Positions 40,575 through 49,098 of a stretch of DNA of 64,000 nt are shown here, piece by piece. The notes beneath the pieces are model-generated. The model saw nothing but the letters and a program-made list of their open reading frames with translations, was not told the origin of the DNA and ran no database searches. The position numbers and the translations under genes are program-made. How positions within the stretch are numbered: position 1 is the stretch's first letter; each line of letters starts with the position of its first letter. Source of the stretch: Streptococcus mitis (lineage in GTDB: Bacteria > Bacillota > Bacilli > Lactobacillales > Streptococcaceae); assembly GCF_016658865.1 (NCBI RefSeq), contig NZ_CP067992.1, positions 62,001 to 126,000 on the forward strand. Reading direction: 5' to 3'.

Positions 40575-42219
40575 ATTCTACTCCTTCTGGGTTAGCCATT
40601 TTGTATAGTGAATAAGCGCCGTCAAGGTTTTGGACGGTAAAGCCTGCTTGTTTGAGGATACGCTCTGCGATATAGCTGCGCAAACCACTGTGGCAGCTAA
40701 CGATGTAGGCTTGGTTCTTATCTAGTTCGTCCAAGCGTTCCCGTAGTTCGTTTAGGGGGATGTGTATAGTGTCTACCTTAAGTCGACCACTCTGGAATTC
40801 GCCACTTGTCCGTACATCTAGGAATTTCTTACCATTAGCTAGTTCGTCTTCGAGCTGGTACCATTGAATATTGTCGCTGAGACCTTCGATAAGGTTTAAG
40901 GCTGCGTAGCCCAGCATATTGACGGGATCCTTGGCAGAGCCAAATGGTGGCGCATAGGTGAACTCTAATTCTGGTAAGTCAAAGACGGTGAGATTTCCCT
41001 TGATAGCAGTCGCCAGGATATCAATTCGCTTGTCAACACCTTTCTTCCCAATTCCTTGGGCACCGTAGATTTTTCCAGTGGTTGGGTCAAAGAGGAGCTT
41101 CAAGGTCATATCAGTAGCATCTGGATAATAACCAGCGTGGTCTTTCCCACTGACATGAAGGGCCTTGTAAGGAAGTTGATTCATGCTAAGGATATGCTCG
41201 CTGAGACCAGTCGAAGCAGCGGTCATGTCAAAGGCACGAACGATAGCAGTGCCGATACTGCCCTTGTTTGTACGACCGAGTCCTGCGATGACGTCCGCGA
41301 CTTGGCGTCCCTGACGATTGGCAGGAGAAGCGAGAGAGATGAGGGCGTCTTGGCCCGTAATCTCTTGCTTGACAACGATGGCATCCCCAACTGCAAAAAT
41401 ATCTTTTTGACTGGTTTCGTAATGTTCATCGACCAGAATCCCACCTCTAAGTCCCAGTTCAATCCCCGCAGCTTTGGCCAGTCCATTTTCAGGTTCAACA
41501 CCAACAGAAAGGATAGTGAGGTCAGAAGTGATCATTTGACCATTTTCTAGAACGATGATTTTTCCTTGGTCTTCAAATCGAGTCGCAGACTGAGAAGTGA
41601 TAACACGGACGCCGTTTGCCAGTAATTCTGCTTGGACAAAGGCTGCCATTTCCTGATCTAATGGTGGCAAGACATGGGGAGCTTTCTCCACGATGGTGAC
41701 TTGCAAGCCACGTTTTGCCAGATTTTCAGCCATTTCAAGCCCGATAAAGCCTGCACCGATAACGACAGCTTCTTTTGGATGATTGTCCAAGGCTGCCATA
41801 ATTTCATCGAGATCGGGAACATTGCGGAGCGTGTAGGCATTCTTAGCTTCTACTAGTCCTTCAATAGCAGGAACAAATGGTTTGGCTCCTGGAGAGAGGA
41901 TCAGCTTGTCATAGCTTTCTGTGAATTCCTGTCCATCGTGTCGTACAGTCACAGTGTGCTCTGCTGGCGAAATGCTGATGACCTCATGGAAAGGACGAAC
42001 ATCCAGATTAAAGCGTGCTTTGAGACTTTCAGGAGTTTGGACCAATAAACTATCACGGTTTGCAATTTCTCCTGAAACATAGTAAGGAAGTCCGCAGTTT
42101 GCAAAGGAAACAAAGGGACCTTTCTCAAAAATAGTGATTTCAGCGCCTTCCATGAGACGTCTGAGGCGGGTTGCTGCTGACATACCGCCTGCAACTCCTC
42201 CGACAATGATAATTTTCAT
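40564..42219 (-). CDS. CoA-disulfide/persulfide reductase with C-terminal rhodanese
   Basis: A 551-residue FAD/NAD(P)H enzyme. The N-terminus IIVGGVAGGMSAATRLRR binds FAD. The single redox Cys42 lies in SFANCGLPYY, the hallmark of CoA-disulfide reductases. A second dinucleotide fold, AVVIGAGFIGLEMAENLAKRG, is near residue 150 and DIFAVGDAI near residue 275. A rhodanese domain with SCHSGLRS occupies about residues 455-551. This fusion is the CoA-persulfide reductase (CoAPR) type, which reduces CoA-persulfide and releases sulfide, so it clears reactive sulfur. The start at 42219 has AAAGGAGAAGG. It is the second gene of the CstR-controlled operon. Confidence 0.93.
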   Translation of the reverse strand: MKIIIVGGVAGGMSAATRLRRLMEGAEITIFEKGPFVSFANCGLPYYVSGEIANRDSLLVQTPESLKARFNLDVRPFHEVISISPAEHTVTVRHDGQEFTESYDKLILSPGAKPFVPAIEGLVEAKNAYTLRNVPDLDEIMAALDNHPKEAVVIGAGFIGLEMAENLAKRGLQVTIVEKAPHVLPPLDQEMAAFVQAELLANGVRVITSQSATRFEDQGKIIVLENGQMITSDLTILSVGVEPENGLAKAAGIELGLRGGILVDEHYETSQKDIFAVGDAIVVKQEITGQDALISLASPANRQGRQVADVIAGLGRTNKGSIGTAIVRAFDMTAASTGLSEHILSMNQLPYKALHVSGKDHAGYYPDATDMTLKLLFDPTTGKIYGAQGIGKKGVDKRIDILATAIKGNLTVFDLPELEFTYAPPFGSAKDPVNMLGYAALNLIEGLSDNIQWYQLEDELANGKKFLDVRTSGEFQSGRLKVDTIHIPLNELRERLDELDKNQAYIVSCHSGLRSYIAERILKQAGFTVQNLDGAYSLYKMANPEGVEYGN

Positions 42220-42239
42220 TGACCTTCTCCTTTATGATT

Positions 42240-42554
42240 CTAGATGACTTTTCCTGTCCAAGCGCTCATACCGCCTCGTACATTGATGACATCGTAGCCT
42301 TTTTTCTTAAGCTTTTTCGCAGCTAGTTTGCTTCGCACACCAGAATGACAAATGACATAGAGTGTTTCTTTTGTTGTTGGTGTGTAGGAACCAATTTCGG
42401 TTAGAGGAACATTTTTGGCATTTTTGATATGACCTCTACGAAATTCCATTGGTGTCCGAACATCCAGTAGCTGAATCGGTTCTCTGAGTTTAGCTTCTAA
42501 CTCGCTGGTAGAAATACTGTCAATTTTTGTAAATAATAAGTGAAACATAGGCAC
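42240..42554 (-). CDS. Single-domain rhodanese (first gene of the sulfur operon)
   Basis: A 104-residue rhodanese with a short hydrophobic start (MPMFHLLFTKIDS). LLDVRTPMEFRRGHIKNAKN is the family strand-turn, and VICHSGVRSKLAAKKLKKKG holds the active Cys near residue 71. The gene begins five bases before a CsoR/CstR-like operator region, with GGAGGTG as ribosome site, and is followed after 20 bp by the CoA-disulfide reductase. Confidence 0.92.
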   Translation of the reverse strand: MPMFHLLFTKIDSISTSELEAKLREPIQLLDVRTPMEFRRGHIKNAKNVPLTEIGSYTPTTKETLYVICHSGVRSKLAAKKLKKKGYDVINVRGGMSAWTGKVI

Positions 42555-42562
42555 CTCCGAAC

Positions 42563-42608
42563 ATACCCTTGTGGGGTATATTAAACCATGAAGTCAAGCT
42601 TTTGTCAA
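42563..42608 (-). promoter_or_regulatory. Promoter and CstR operator of the sulfur operon
   Basis: Minus strand: -35 TTGACA (42603-42608), 17-bp spacer, TGg extended -10 TTTAAT (42580-42585). The inverted repeat ATACCC-ttgtg-GGGTAT (42563-42579) directly abuts the -10 and would cover the transcription start. G/C-cored repeats flanked by TA of this kind are the DNA sites of CsoR/CstR proteins. A bound CstR would block initiation. Confidence 0.85.
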
Positions 42609-42680
42609 GCAAGTTGTTTCGACTTGGTGGAGATTGGTTGCGATTGTATTGTTTTTCTCCTCAATTTATCAGCCTCCTCC

Positions 42681-42708
42681 TTGACACTCGGCCAGCTTTT
42701 GATACAAT
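42681..42708 (+). promoter_or_regulatory. Promoter of the nucleoside phosphorylase gene
   Basis: -35 TTGACA (42681-42686), 16-bp spacer with TGa, -10 TACAAT (42703-42708). The ribosome site AGAGGAGGTAGG is 4-10 bp before the ATG at 42734. Confidence 0.75.
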
Positions 42709-42733
42709 AGTACAAAATTAGAGGAGGTAGGTT

Positions 42734-43498
42734 ATGATTCAGAAACATGCGATTCCTATTTTAGAGTTTGATGACAATCCTCAGGCGGTCATCATGCCCA
42801 ATCACGAGGGGCTGGACTTGCACTTGCCCAAGAAGTGTGTCTATGCATTTTTAGGTGAGGAGATTGACTGCTATGCGAGAGAAGTAGGGGCGGACTGTGT
42901 CGGCGAATTCGTTTCTGCCACCAAGACCTATCCAGTCTATGTCGTGGACTATAAGGGCGAGGAAATTTGTCTGGCCCAGGCTCCTGTCGGTTCCGCTCCA
43001 GCGGCCCAGTTTATGGATTGGTTGATTGGCTACGGTGTGGAGCAAATCATTTCCACTGGTACCTGTGGTGTGCTAGCTGATATAGAGGAGAACGCCTTTC
43101 TAGTCCCGGTTCGGGCTTTACGAGATGAGGGGGCTAGTTACCACTATGTGGCACCTTCTCGTTATATGGAAATTCAGCCAGAGGCTATTGCTGCCATTGA
43201 GCGAGTTTTGGAAGCCAAAGGGATTCCCTATAAGGAAGTCATAACCTGGACGACAGATGGCTTTTACCGAGAAACGGCTGAAAAGGTAGCTTATCGCAAG
43301 GAGGAAGGCTGTGCTGTTGTGGAGATGGAGTGTTCTGCACTTGCGGCAGTAGCTCAATTGCGTGGCGTTCTCTGGGGAGAGTTGTTGTTTACAGCAGATT
43401 CTCTTGCTGACTTGGACCAGTACGACAGTCGTGACTGGGGTTCAGAAGCTTTCGAAAAGGCCTTGGAACTCTGTCTTGAGATAGCTTCTCAGATCTAG
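42734..43498 (+). CDS. Nucleoside phosphorylase (Pnp/Udp family)
   Basis: A 254-residue protein of the PNP_UDP superfamily. Signatures are ISTGTCGVLADIEENAFLVP (phosphate/ribose pocket, about residue 113) and CAVVEMECSALAAVAQLRG near residue 195 (the Met-Glu that binds ribose hydroxyls). The reaction is phosphorolysis of a purine or pyrimidine nucleoside to base plus ribose-1-phosphate. The base specificity is not clear from sequence. It is monocistronic or co-transcribed with trkH, which starts 33 bp after the stop. Confidence 0.87.
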   Translation: MIQKHAIPILEFDDNPQAVIMPNHEGLDLHLPKKCVYAFLGEEIDCYAREVGADCVGEFVSATKTYPVYVVDYKGEEICLAQAPVGSAPAAQFMDWLIGYGVEQIISTGTCGVLADIEENAFLVPVRALRDEGASYHYVAPSRYMEIQPEAIAAIERVLEAKGIPYKEVITWTTDGFYRETAEKVAYRKEEGCAVVEMECSALAAVAQLRGVLWGELLFTADSLADLDQYDSRDWGSEAFEKALELCLEIASQI

Positions 43499-43519
43499 CT
43501 ACTCTTCTTCTTTTTATGG

Positions 43520-43525
43520 TACAAT
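43520..43525 (+). promoter_or_regulatory. Extended -10 promoter next to the trkH start
   Basis: TGg-TACAAT, with the hexamer at 43520-43525. The expected transcription start (about 7 bp on) coincides with the trkH ATG at 43532. No Shine-Dalgarno sequence is present between them. Confidence 0.55.
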
Positions 43526-43531
43526 GGATGT

Positions 43532-44911
43532 ATGTTATTTAAATTATTTGTGAAAAAAATTGAAAGAGCCTTGGGCGGACTTTCGCCAGCTCGTCGGATT
43601 TTTCTGAGTTTCGCTGGAGTTATTTTTATAGGTTCTCTTCTTTTGAGTTTGCCTTTTGTTCAGGCAAGTGGTTCTCAGGCTACTTATTTTGACCATCTCT
43701 TTACGACGGTGTCCATGGTCTGTGTGACTGGTCTTTTTACGCAACCAGTGGCTACTACCTATAATGTCTGGGGGCAGTTGATTTGTATGCTCTTGATACA
43801 GATTGGTGGTCTGGGGCTCATGACCTTTATCGGGATTTTTTATATCCAAGGCAAGCAAAAGCTTAGTCTGCGTAGTCGTGAAACCATTCAGGAGAGTTTT
43901 AGTTATGGGGAAAGTAAGTCTTTGAAGTCCTTTATGCGGTCTATCTTTTTGACGACTTTTCTGGTGGAGGGCTTGGGTGCCTTTCTACTAAGTTTCCGTT
44001 TTATTCCTGAGTTCGGCTGGGGAAGGGGCATTTTTACCTCCATCTTTTTAGCCATTTCAGCCTTTTGTAATGCTGGTTTTGATAATTTCGGCAGTAGCAG
44101 TTTAGTGGCTTTTCAGACGGATCCCTTGATCAATCTGGTCATTGCTGGTTTGATTATCACGGGTGGTCTCGGCTTTATGGTCTGGTTTGACTTAGCAACC
44201 CAGTTTGATAAGAAGAAAAAACGCCGTCTGCGTTTCCACACCAAGTTGGTTCTCTTCTTGACTGCAGGGATTTTGCTGTTTGGGACAGTATCTACACTCT
44301 TTACGGAGTGGCACAATCCAGGAACCATTGGCAATCTCAGCGTTCCAGAGAAAGTGCTGGTTAGCTTTTTCCAAACCGTCAGCATGAGAACAGCTGGCTT
44401 TGCCTCTATTGACTACACTCAAGCTCGGCCTGTGACCCTGTTTATCTATATCCTACAGATGTTTCTCGGAGGGGCGCCTGGAGGGACGGCTGGGGGTCTC
44501 AAGATTACGACTTTCTTTGTCTTGTTGGTTTTTGCGCGTAGTGAATTGCTGGGCTTGCCTCATGCCAATGTTGCGCAGAGAACCATTGAGGCTCGAACAG
44601 TTCAAAAATCCTTTAGTGTCTTCATTATCTTTTTGATGACCTTCTTGTTGGGCTTGATGTTGTTGGGAATTACAGCAGAAGGAACACCGCGATTTATTTA
44701 CCTCATGTTTGAGACCATTTCAGCCCTTGCGACAGTTGGGGTAACGGCAAATCTGACACCAGAACTGGGCAAGTTAGCTCTCAGCATTGTCATGGTACTC
44801 ATGTTTATTGGCCGTATCGGTCCCTTGACCTTGCTGGTCAGTCTAGCGGATTACCAGCCTGATAAGAAAGATTTGATTCAGTATATGAAAGCAGATATTA
44901 GTATTGGATAA
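43532..44911 (+). CDS. trkH: TrkH/KtrB-family potassium uptake membrane subunit
   Basis: A 459-residue potassium channel-like subunit with four M1-P-M2 repeats. Selectivity-filter segments include TVSMVCVTGLFTQP (about residue 60), FCNAGFDNFGS (about 187), MRTAGFASIDY (about 290) and ISALATVGVTANLTPELG (about 405). The segment GGAPGGTAGGLKITTF near residue 315 is the intramembrane gating loop of this family. It pairs with TrkA, whose gene starts 13 bp downstream. The short N-terminus before the first helix and the lack of a ribosome site make the start codon choice depend on leaderless initiation. Confidence 0.93.
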   Translation: MLFKLFVKKIERALGGLSPARRIFLSFAGVIFIGSLLLSLPFVQASGSQATYFDHLFTTVSMVCVTGLFTQPVATTYNVWGQLICMLLIQIGGLGLMTFIGIFYIQGKQKLSLRSRETIQESFSYGESKSLKSFMRSIFLTTFLVEGLGAFLLSFRFIPEFGWGRGIFTSIFLAISAFCNAGFDNFGSSSLVAFQTDPLINLVIAGLIITGGLGFMVWFDLATQFDKKKKRRLRFHTKLVLFLTAGILLFGTVSTLFTEWHNPGTIGNLSVPEKVLVSFFQTVSMRTAGFASIDYTQARPVTLFIYILQMFLGGAPGGTAGGLKITTFFVLLVFARSELLGLPHANVAQRTIEARTVQKSFSVFIIFLMTFLLGLMLLGITAEGTPRFIYLMFETISALATVGVTANLTPELGKLALSIVMVLMFIGRIGPLTLLVSLADYQPDKKDLIQYMKADISIG

Positions 44912-44924
44912 GAAAGGAAGAACT

Positions 44925-45590
44925 ATGTCAGATCGTACGATTGGAATTTTAGGTTTGGGGATTTTCGGGAGTAGTGTCCTGACGGCCCTAGCCAAGCAAG
45001 ATATGAATATTATTGCCATTGACGACCACGCTGAGCGTATCAATCAATTTGAGCCAGTTTTGGCGCGTGGAGTTGTGGGCGATATTACAGATGAGGAACT
45101 CCTCAGAACTGCAGGAATTGATACCTGTGATACGGTTGTAGTGGCAACAGGGGAAAATCTAGAGTCGAGTGTGCTTGCAGTTATGCATTGTAAGAGTCTA
45201 GGGGTACCAAGGGTTATTGCCAAGGTCAAAAGCCAGACAGCCAAGAAGGTGCTAGAAAAAATCGGTGCTGACTCGGTGATTTCACCTGAGTATGAAATGG
45301 GGCAGTCTCTAGCGCAGACCATTCTCTTTCATAACAATGTTGATGTCTTTCAGCTGGATAAAAATGTCTCTATCGTGGAGATGAAGATTCCGAGTGTTTG
45401 GGCAGGTCAAAGCCTGAGTCAGCTAGATTTACGTGGTAAATATAACCTCAATGTCCTAGGATTTCGTGAACAAGAAAATTCACCACTGGATGTCCAGTTT
45501 GGACCTAATGACCTCTTGAAAGCAGATGCCTATATCTTGGCAGTCATTAACAACCAGTATCTAGATGACTTGGCAGAATTAAATTCGTAA
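44925..45590 (+). CDS. trkA: TrkA/KtrA-family regulatory subunit
   Basis: A 221-residue cytoplasmic RCK protein. The N-terminal Rossmann domain has IGILGLGIFGSSVLTALAKQ and an acidic residue after the second strand (IIAIDDH) for nucleotide binding. The C-terminal TrkA_C domain starts near residue 140. It gates the TrkH channel through ATP/ADP or NAD(H) and, in KtrA relatives, cyclic di-AMP. ATG 44925 follows GAAAGGAAG; the in-frame upstream extension from 44904 has no ribosome site. Confidence 0.93.
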   Translation: MSDRTIGILGLGIFGSSVLTALAKQDMNIIAIDDHAERINQFEPVLARGVVGDITDEELLRTAGIDTCDTVVVATGENLESSVLAVMHCKSLGVPRVIAKVKSQTAKKVLEKIGADSVISPEYEMGQSLAQTILFHNNVDVFQLDKNVSIVEMKIPSVWAGQSLSQLDLRGKYNLNVLGFREQENSPLDVQFGPNDLLKADAYILAVINNQYLDDLAELNS

Positions 45591-45622
45591 AAAAATTAAT
45601 ATAAGTATTTTATAAGAGGGAT

Positions 45623-45649
45623 TTAAGAAAAATTTTAACTTTTTCTTAA
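45623..45649. repeat. Inverted repeat between trkA and pavB
   Basis: Perfect 10-bp arms TTAAGAAAAA / TTTTTCTTAA around a 7-nt loop. The stem is all A/T except one G-C pair, so it is weak as a terminator. It sits 22 bp upstream of the pavB -10 (TATACT, 45671-45676) in the place of a -35 or activator site. It is a candidate regulator-binding site. Confidence 0.4.
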
Positions 45650-45714
45650 TCCTTTTTAATTTTAGGAGATTATACTAGAGTCATCAAATAAAGAAAAACT
45701 CTAAGGAGAATCCT

Positions 45715-48276
45715 ATGAAATTCAATCCAAATCAAAGATATACTCGTTGGTCTATTCGCCGTCTTAGTGTCGGTGTTGCCTCAGTTGTTGTGGCTAGTGG
45801 CTTCTTTGTCCTAGTTGGTCAACCAAGTTCGGTGCGTGCCGATGTAGTCAATCCAACCCCTGCTCAAGTCGTACCAGACGCTGCTTCGGTGAGTGAAAAG
45901 AGCGACTTACCAGCAGAGGTTCTTAAGAAAGCAGTTGATGTAGCTCTTCCTTCAGAACAGGCAGAGTCAGCACCTAAAGCAAGCTTGGATACTACAAGCT
46001 CTCCAGAAAAAACGGATGTAGCTGCTAAAGACCAAGTAGTAGCACCTAAAGAAGAAGTACAAGCAAAACCAGAGTCTAAGAAAGAAACAGAAGATGCGGT
46101 TAAACCTGCGACAAATCCTGCGCCTACAGTTTCTGGACAAGACCGTGAAGCAAATGAAGCGCAACCAGAAACTACCCCAGCTGAAGTCCAAAAAGGTGTG
46201 GCTGACAATACTAAAGACACAGTAGATGTTCCAGCTACATACTTGGACAAAGCCAACTTCCCAGGTCCATTCACAGCTGGTGTCAACCAAGTCATCCCAT
46301 ATGAATTCTTCGCTGGTGACGGTATGTTGACTCGTCTGATTTTGAAAGCCTCAGACAAGGCTCCATGGTCAGACAATGGTTCAGCTAAAAATCCTGCCCT
46401 TCCACCAGTAGAGAAATTGGGCAAAGGCCTTTACTTCTATGAAGTAGATTTGGCAGGCACCCAAGGTAAGTCAGATAAAGAGCTTCTAGACCTCTTGAAA
46501 CAAAACGGCACTCAAAGCTATAAAGCTACCATCAAAGTGTACGGTGCTAAAGACAGCAAGGCAGATTTGAACAATCTTGTAGCGACTAAAGAATTGAATG
46601 TCAATTTGAATGGCTTGACCACTCCAGCTGAAGTTCAAAAAGGTGTGGCTGACAATACTAAAGACACAGTGGATGTCCCAGCTTCTTACTTGGACAAGGC
46701 CAACTTCCCTGGCCCATTCACAGCTGGTGTCAACCAAGTAATTCCATACGAATTCTTCGCCGGAGACGGTATATTGACTCGTTTGATTTTGAAAGCATCT
46801 GACAAGGCTCCATGGTCAGACAATGGCTCAGCTAAAAATCCTGCCCTCCCACCAGTAGAGAAATTGGGCAAAGGCCTCTACTTCTATGAAGTAGATTTGG
46901 CCGGTACCCAAGGCAAATCTGATAAAGATCTTCTTGACCTCTTGAAACAAAACGGCACTCAAAGTTATAAAGCTACTATTAAAGTGTACGGTGCGAAAGA
47001 TGGTAAGGCTGATTTGACAAATCTCGTAGCGACAAAAGATTTGGATGTCAATTTGAACGGCTTGACTACTCCAGCCGAAGTTCAAAAAGGCGTGGCTGAC
47101 AATACTAAAGATACAGTGGATGTTCCGGCTACATACTTGGACAAGGCCAACTTCCCAGGTCCATTCACAGCCGGTGTCAACCAAGTCATCCCATACGAAT
47201 TCTTCGCCGGAGACGGTATGTTAACTCGTTTGATTTTGAAAGCTTCTGACAAGGCCCCATGGTCAGATAATGGTTCAGCTAAAAATCCAGCTCTCCCACC
47301 AGTAGAAAACTTGGGCAAAGGCCTCTATTTCTATGAAGTAGATTTGGCAGGAACTCAAGGTAAATCTGACAAAGACCTTCTTGACCTCTTGAAACAAAAC
47401 GGTACTCAAAGCTACAAGGCAACCATCAAGGTGTACGGCGCAAAAGATGGCAAAGCCGATTTGACAAATCTCGTAGCGACTAAGGAGTTGGATGTCAACT
47501 TGAACGGCCTAACTACTCCAGCTGAAGTACAAAAAGGTGTAGCCGATAATACCAAAGACACAGTAGATGTTCCAGCCACTTACTTGGATAAAGCGAATTT
47601 CCCAGGTCCATTTACAGCCGGTGTTAACCAAGTTATTCCATACGAATTCTTCGCTGGTGACGGTATGTTGACTCGTCTCATCTTGAAAGCCTCAGACAAG
47701 GCTCCATGGTCAGACAACGGTTCAGCTAAAAATCCTGCCCTCCCACCAGTAGAAAAATTGGGCAAAGGCCTTTACTTCTATGAAGTGGACTTGGCCGGCA
47801 CTCAAGGCAAATCAGATAAAGACTTGTTAGACTTGTTAAAACAAAACGGCACTCAAAGTTACAAGGCAACTATCAAAGTGTACGGTGCAAAAGATGGCAA
47901 GCCTGACTTAACTAATTTGGTAGCGACAAAAGAGTTGACAGTGAACTTGAATGGGTATAAGTCTCTCAATCCGATGAAATCGCAAATGCCAGCTGCTAGC
48001 CAAGATAAGATGATGCCTAACAAAGAGCAGGACAAAACCATGAATGCTAGCCAGCCTATGGTAACCTCAAGCAAAATGTCTGATGAAGGTAAGATGGCAT
48101 CTAATAACAAGGCGTCAAATCCAATGATGGCTGATCAAATGAAAGAGCAAAAAGGCATGCTTCCATATACCGGTGAAGCGCAAACATCAATGGCTACTCT
48201 TGGATTCTTTGGATTAGCTTTGGCCGGACTTCTAGGTGGCCTCGGTTTGAAAGCTAAAAAAGAGGAAAATAACTAG
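45715..48276 (+). CDS. pavB: PavB, SSURE-repeat fibronectin/plasminogen-binding adhesin
   Basis: An 853-residue wall-anchored adhesin. The YSIRK-like signal is RWSIRRLSVGVASVVVA (residues 10-26). A Glu/Lys/Ala/Pro-rich segment (about 43-150) leads to four SSURE repeats of 149 residues. A Met-rich linker with 12 Met in about 65 residues follows, then LPYTG, a membrane helix and KAKKEENN. In pneumococcus the SSURE protein PavB binds fibronectin and plasminogen, and is under TCS08 control. Here too the TCS08 genes lie immediately downstream. ATG 45715 follows CTAAGGAGAATC. Confidence 0.93.
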   Translation: MKFNPNQRYTRWSIRRLSVGVASVVVASGFFVLVGQPSSVRADVVNPTPAQVVPDAASVSEKSDLPAEVLKKAVDVALPSEQAESAPKASLDTTSSPEKTDVAAKDQVVAPKEEVQAKPESKKETEDAVKPATNPAPTVSGQDREANEAQPETTPAEVQKGVADNTKDTVDVPATYLDKANFPGPFTAGVNQVIPYEFFAGDGMLTRLILKASDKAPWSDNGSAKNPALPPVEKLGKGLYFYEVDLAGTQGKSDKELLDLLKQNGTQSYKATIKVYGAKDSKADLNNLVATKELNVNLNGLTTPAEVQKGVADNTKDTVDVPASYLDKANFPGPFTAGVNQVIPYEFFAGDGILTRLILKASDKAPWSDNGSAKNPALPPVEKLGKGLYFYEVDLAGTQGKSDKDLLDLLKQNGTQSYKATIKVYGAKDGKADLTNLVATKDLDVNLNGLTTPAEVQKGVADNTKDTVDVPATYLDKANFPGPFTAGVNQVIPYEFFAGDGMLTRLILKASDKAPWSDNGSAKNPALPPVENLGKGLYFYEVDLAGTQGKSDKDLLDLLKQNGTQSYKATIKVYGAKDGKADLTNLVATKELDVNLNGLTTPAEVQKGVADNTKDTVDVPATYLDKANFPGPFTAGVNQVIPYEFFAGDGMLTRLILKASDKAPWSDNGSAKNPALPPVEKLGKGLYFYEVDLAGTQGKSDKDLLDLLKQNGTQSYKATIKVYGAKDGKPDLTNLVATKELTVNLNGYKSLNPMKSQMPAASQDKMMPNKEQDKTMNASQPMVTSSKMSDEGKMASNNKASNPMMADQMKEQKGMLPYTGEAQTSMATLGFFGLALAGLLGGLGLKAKKEENN
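46174..47961 (+). repeat. Four 447-bp SSURE repeats
   Basis: Units begin at 46174, 46621, 47068 and 47515, all exactly 149 codons, starting T-P-A-E-V-Q-K-G-V-A-D-N-T-K-D. The protein units are nearly identical while codons vary at many third positions. This suggests older duplication held together by selection or gene conversion. Repeat number varies between strains in pneumococcus. Confidence 0.95.
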
Positions 48277-48320
48277 TCTAGCTACAGACTTTCTATCTAG
48301 GATTTGAAAAATTCAGATAT

Positions 48321-48376
48321 CGATTAGAATGTTCGTAAAACGATTAAAATAGTGTTATACTATTGTGGTATAGCAC
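48321..48376 (+). promoter_or_regulatory. Candidate control region of the TCS08 operon
   Basis: The direct repeat CGATTAGAAT (48321-48330) and CGATTAAAAT (48341-48350) has a 20-bp period, two helical turns, as used by OmpR-type regulators. It ends five bases before -10 TATACT (48356-48361). An inverted repeat GTGTTATAC-(7)-GTATAGCAC (48352-48376, one mismatch) overlaps the -10. Autoregulation by the response regulator is the simplest reading. Confidence 0.45.
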
Positions 48377-48399
48377 TGTTTTTTTCAAAGGAGAGACAG

Positions 48400-49098
48400 A
48401 TGGGAAAGACAATTTTACTCGTTGACGACGAGGTAGAAATCACAGATATTCATCAACGCTATCTGGTTCAGGCAGGTTATCAGGTTTTGGTGGCTCATGA
48501 TGGAGTAGATGCCTTAGAAATCTTCAAGCGGAAAGCGATTGATTTGATTATTACAGATATCATGATGCCTCGGATGGATGGTTATGATTTGATTAGTGAG
48601 GTTCAGTATCAATCTCCAGATCAGCCTTTTCTCTTTATCACGGCTAAGACTAGCGAGCAGGACAAGATTTATGGCCTGAGCTTAGGGGCAGATGACTTTA
48701 TTGCCAAGCCCTTTAGCCCACGTGAGCTGGTTTTGCGTGTCCACAATATCTTGCGACGCCTTCATCGAGGAGGTGAGACAGAGGTCATCAGTCTAGGGGA
48801 TTTACGGATGAATCACAGTAGTCATGAGGTCCAAGTCGGAGATGTGGCGCTTGATTTGACCGTCAAATCCTTCGAACTTCTATGGCTTCTAGCCAGCAAT
48901 CCAGAGCGGGTTTTCTCTAAGACAGACCTCTATGAAAAGGTCTGGCAAGAAGACTATGTGGATGATACCAATACCTTGAATGTTCATATTCATGCTCTTC
49001 GACAGGAGTTGGCTAAACATGCCAGTGCAGCAACACCGACCATCAAAACCGTCTGGGGCTTGGGCTACAAAATTGAGAAAGCACGAGGTAGTCAATGA
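48400..49098 (+). CDS. rr08: Response regulator of TCS08 (OmpR family)
   Basis: A 232-residue OmpR/PhoB-type regulator. The receiver domain (1-120) has the acidic pair Asp9-Asp10, phosphoacceptor Asp53 in LIITDIMMPRMDG, Thr in FITAKTS and Lys in IAKPFSPREL. The winged helix (about 130-228) includes LTVKSFELLWLLASNPERVFS and TLNVHIHALRQEL. I chose ATG 48400, with GGAGAGACAG upstream, over the longer frame from 48352, which runs through the promoter. It shares ATGA with the kinase gene. In pneumococcus this system controls pavB and pilus genes. Confidence 0.93.
   Translation: MGKTILLVDDEVEITDIHQRYLVQAGYQVLVAHDGVDALEIFKRKAIDLIITDIMMPRMDGYDLISEVQYQSPDQPFLFITAKTSEQDKIYGLSLGADDFIAKPFSPRELVLRVHNILRRLHRGGETEVISLGDLRMNHSSHEVQVGDVALDLTVKSFELLWLLASNPERVFSKTDLYEKVWQEDYVDDTNTLNVHIHALRQELAKHASAATPTIKTVWGLGYKIEKARGSQ

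Noticed and set aside
41056..41550. Plus-strand 164-codon frame
   Set aside because: It lies fully inside the well-supported CoA-disulfide reductase gene on the minus strand.
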